Below are positions 61,629-64,000 of a stretch of 64,000 bases of DNA, in pieces. This DNA comes from Microtetraspora fusca. GTDB taxonomy: Bacteria; Actinomycetota; Actinomycetes; Streptosporangiales; Streptosporangiaceae. Position 1 is the first letter of the stretch; every line of letters starts with the position of its first letter. The DNA is taken from assembly GCF_001570365.1 (NCBI RefSeq), contig NZ_BBYK01000076.1, positions 1 through 64,000 of the forward strand, in the 5' to 3' direction. The notes beneath the pieces are model-generated. The model made no database searches. It was not told where the DNA came from and worked only from the letters and a program-made list of their open reading frames with translations. The position numbers and the translations under genes were made by a program.

Positions 61629-63770
61629 GTGCTGAGGCACACTTTCCTGGTGCAGATTGTGACGGTTCGCCGGCCTTGGTGGCTGAGCCCCGGGCCTGTG
61701 CTCCTTGCGATCGCCGTGACCGCCGCACCAGTGGCAGCGCTGATCGACCTGCAGGTGCCACAGGCCCACCGCGCCGTGCTCGAACTACAGCCGGGCGGGT
61801 TGGATGCGATAGCAGGTGTCGCACTCGCCGTGGCCGGCATGGTCGTGCTCCGCCGCTATCCGCGCCACCCGCTCGGCCGCCTGATGTCGGGCTTCGGCGC
61901 CTGGTGGGCGCTGGACAGCGTGGCGTCGTCGTGGGTCGCCTACGCCACCATGCACGATCCCGCGCTCCCCGGCGCGTCCGCCGCCTTCATCGTCTTCCAG
62001 CGACTCGGCGCGGGCCTGGCGCTGCTGCTCCCCCTGGCGCTGCTGCTGTTCCCGGATGGGAAGCTGCCGACCGGATGGTGGCGGGTCGCCTCGCTGCTCA
62101 GTCTCGCGCTGACGAGCCTGCTCCCGCTGGCCCTCGTCGCGGCGCCGTCCGCCATCGCCCAGGCGACCGCGGGATCCACCCCGCTGCCCGCGCCGCTGCG
62201 AGGGCTGAACCTCGAGGCGCTCTATCTCCCGCTGCCGGACGCCGTCTGGACCGGTGTGCTGCGGGTGGCGCAGCTGTGCCTTCCGCTGAGCCTGGTCACT
62301 CCGTTCGCCGTGGTGGTACGGCGCTACCGTACGGTGGCCGGCATCGACCGCGCCCGGATGCGCTGGCTGGTGTGGGCGGCCCTGGTCGACCTCCTGGTCA
62401 TGCTGACGTTCCGGCTGCTGCCCCTCTGGTTCGGCACCGTCGGCCTGACCGTCGCCGTGGTCCTCACCTCCGGGTCGGTCGCGATCGGGATCGTGCGGCC
62501 GGATCTCGTCGACGTCGACCGGCTGCTCGGCGGGACCCTGGTGTACGGCCTCCTGCTCACCCTGACGTTCGTCCTCGACCTGCTGGTCCTCGGCGGCGTC
62601 GGCCAGCTGCTCGGGCCACGTCTGAACGACGGGGTGCGGCTGGTCATCGCCGTCTTCGCGGTCGCCATCCTGTACGCACAGCTGCGGCACCGGTTGTGGC
62701 GGTTGGTGCGACGCTGGGTCGTCGGAGATCGGGACGACCCCTACCACGTGATGTCCGGGCTCGCCGAGCGGCTGGAGCGGACGGACGACTCCGAGGCGCA
62801 ACTCGTCACCCTGGCGCGGACAGTGGCCCGCGCCTTCCGGGCACCCTACGTGGGCGTGGAGATCACCCAGGTCAGCGGCGAAGTGCTGCTCGTCGAGGAC
62901 GGCGAGCGTCCCGCCGAGACACAGGCGCTCCCCATCACCTATCGCGGAGAAAGGATCGGGCGGTTGCTGCTGCCGCGTCAGGCCGCCCGCCGCCGGCTCA
63001 CCTCCGGTGACGAACGGCTACTGGCGGATCTGATCCGCCAGGCCGCCGCGGCGGCCCGCGCCGTACGCCTCGCGGAGGAGCTGCAGCACAGCCGTGAGGG
63101 CATGGTCTCGGCGGTGGAGGACGAACGCCGTCGTCTGCGTCGCGAGCTCCACGACGGCCTCGGGCCTGCACTGGCGGCGGTCGCGTCCCGGATCGACACC
63201 GCCCGGATCACCGCCCGTCGGTCGAACGAGGACGCGGACCGGATCCTCCACATGGCTCGCCAGGAACTCACCGGGATGCTCGCCGAGGTACGGCGGCTGG
63301 TGCACGGCCTGCGGCCGCCCGCGCTCGACGACGTCGGCCTGGTCGGGGCGATCCGCCAGCAGGCCGAGCGACTGCGAGCCCCGGGGCTGACCGTCCGGGT
63401 GGAAGAGCGGGGCGACCTGACCGGCCTGCCGGCCGCCGTGGAGGTGGCCGCGTACCGGATCGCGTCGGAAGCGGTCACCAACGTGGTCCGGCACGCGCAG
63501 GCCGGCGAGTGCGTGGTGTCGCTCACCCGCGACGTCGGAGGCGGGTACCTCGACGTGGTGATCGTCGACGACGGCGCCGGCCTCGCCACCACGGCCGTGG
63601 CCGGCGTGGGACTGGTGTCCTTGCGTGAACGAGCCGCCGAACTCGGCGGGTCGAGCAGCGTGACCTCCGCGGGGCCGGCCGGTACGCGGGTGTGGGCGCG
63701 GCTGCCCGTCGCGTCGTCCGGGAAGGTGCCCGTGCTCGTCGCTGAAGGAGAGGTGGCCGATGACCGGTAA
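61629..63770 (+). CDS. sensor histidine kinase, HisKA_3 type, with GAF-like region
   Basis: A 713-residue kinase. About 10 helices fill residues 20-350. A soluble GAF-like segment (380-470, VARAFRAPYVGVEITQVSGE) follows. The phospho-His is in RRRLRRELHDGLGPALAAVA, and the ATPase domain has SEAVTNVVRHAQAGECVV, VDDGAGLA and GLVSLRERAAELGG. GTG 61629 is the most upstream start; GTG 61650 is another. The stop overlaps the response regulator start by 11 bp. Architecture resembles large multi-helix sensor kinases of actinomycetes. Signal unknown. Confidence 0.92.
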   Translation: MLRHTFLVQIVTVRRPWWLSPGPVLLAIAVTAAPVAALIDLQVPQAHRAVLELQPGGLDAIAGVALAVAGMVVLRRYPRHPLGRLMSGFGAWWALDSVASSWVAYATMHDPALPGASAAFIVFQRLGAGLALLLPLALLLFPDGKLPTGWWRVASLLSLALTSLLPLALVAAPSAIAQATAGSTPLPAPLRGLNLEALYLPLPDAVWTGVLRVAQLCLPLSLVTPFAVVVRRYRTVAGIDRARMRWLVWAALVDLLVMLTFRLLPLWFGTVGLTVAVVLTSGSVAIGIVRPDLVDVDRLLGGTLVYGLLLTLTFVLDLLVLGGVGQLLGPRLNDGVRLVIAVFAVAILYAQLRHRLWRLVRRWVVGDRDDPYHVMSGLAERLERTDDSEAQLVTLARTVARAFRAPYVGVEITQVSGEVLLVEDGERPAETQALPITYRGERIGRLLLPRQAARRRLTSGDERLLADLIRQAAAAARAVRLAEELQHSREGMVSAVEDERRRLRRELHDGLGPALAAVASRIDTARITARRSNEDADRILHMARQELTGMLAEVRRLVHGLRPPALDDVGLVGAIRQQAERLRAPGLTVRVEERGDLTGLPAAVEVAAYRIASEAVTNVVRHAQAGECVVSLTRDVGGGYLDVVIVDDGAGLATTAVAGVGLVSLRERAAELGGSSSVTSAGPAGTRVWARLPVASSGKVPVLVAEGEVADDR

Positions 63771-64000
63771 GCGACCGGTGAGGGTCCTCGTGGTGGACGA
63801 TCACCCGGTGTTCCGCGAAGGCTTCGCGGCACTGCTGAGCAGCATCGATGAGGTCGAGGTCGCCGGTACGGCCTCGACCGGTGTCGAGGCCCTCGATCAG
63901 GCCACCGAACGAGAACCGGACGTCGTGGTCATGGACGTCCAGATGCCCGACATGGACGGCATCGAGGCCACGCGTCGCATCCTTCAGAAGCACCCGCGGA
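63760..64000 (+). CDS. NarL/LuxR-type response regulator (partial, cut by window end)
   Basis: The first 80 residues are a receiver domain: VRVLVVDDHPVFREGFAALL, then DVVVMDVQMPDMDGIEATRR with the phospho-acceptor Asp. The C-terminal DNA-binding part lies beyond 64000. It overlaps the kinase stop by 11 bp and forms its partner. GAAGGAGAGG precedes the ATG at 63760. Confidence 0.93.
   Translation, partial: MTGKRPVRVLVVDDHPVFREGFAALLSSIDEVEVAGTASTGVEALDQATEREPDVVVMDVQMPDMDGIEATRRILQKHPR

Overview
The window is 64 kb of GC-rich DNA with the strongly biased third codon positions of a filamentous actinomycete. It carries GTG and TTG starts, SARP and AfsR-type regulation, LuxR-type two-component pairs, an FtsX-type ABC exporter and a large secondary-metabolite locus. 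The family is probably Streptosporangiaceae or Thermomonosporaceae, but that is an impression and not proven here.

Layout. (1) 1-1588 is a repeat-rich stretch with no convincing gene except possibly one small membrane protein. (2) 1589-6428 is a complete kdp potassium-ATPase operon with a 27-residue leader peptide gene, kdpF, kdpA, kdpB and an enlarged kdpC; kdpDE is absent. (3) 6496-12214 is an amine/amide catabolic locus: Lrp regulator, class III aminotransferase, TetR regulator, YtcJ-type amidohydrolase and APC permease. (4) 12297-17145 holds a Baeyer-Villiger monooxygenase, a TetR regulator with an N-terminal Cys-rich finger, and a divergent MacB-like ABC exporter.

(5) 17177-44963 is the centrepiece: one minus-strand operon of about 27.8 kb encoding a hybrid NRPS-PKS. 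In transcription order it has an A-T-KS loading protein, a type II thioesterase, two tandem LanB-like proteins (lantibiotic-dehydratase glutamylation domain without the elimination domain, resembling peptide aminoacyl-tRNA ligases), an A-T-C-T NRPS, a KS-AT-KR-DH-ACP PKS, MbtH, a C-A-T NRPS (code reads Asn), a C-A-T-TE-MFS NRPS (code reads Ser; the TE has a Cys nucleophile) and a SyrP-like Fe(II)/2-oxoglutarate hydroxylase. Seven of the eight cistron-to-cistron joins that overlap do so by exactly 4 bp. A divergent SARP-NB-ARC regulator (45181-47034) is the likely cluster activator. I do not recognise the product. The combination of tandem LanB-like proteins, an AT-less KS, an A-less C-T unit and a Cys-TE joined to an exporter is the best candidate here for an undescribed system.

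(6) 47058-64000 is mainly housekeeping and accessory genes: a decayed zinc-ribbon pseudogene, a secreted esterase, a LuxR-type two-component pair, a secreted phytase-like esterase, a secreted trypsin-like protease, a PLP decarboxylase, a large Pro-rich hypothetical protein with a lipoprotein, a low-affinity iron permease-family protein, a truncated glycosyltransferase, a cytochrome-b-like fragment and a second sensor kinase whose response regulator runs off the right edge.

How the cluster may work (inference). NRPS4 loads a starter; NRPS3 and the PKS extend it; NRPS2 adds Asn, perhaps beta-hydroxylated by the SyrP-like enzyme; NRPS1 adds Ser; and the Cys-TE releases the product near its covalently attached MFS exporter. 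The LanB-like pair would add one or more residues from aminoacyl-tRNA, possibly replacing a missing adenylation activity.
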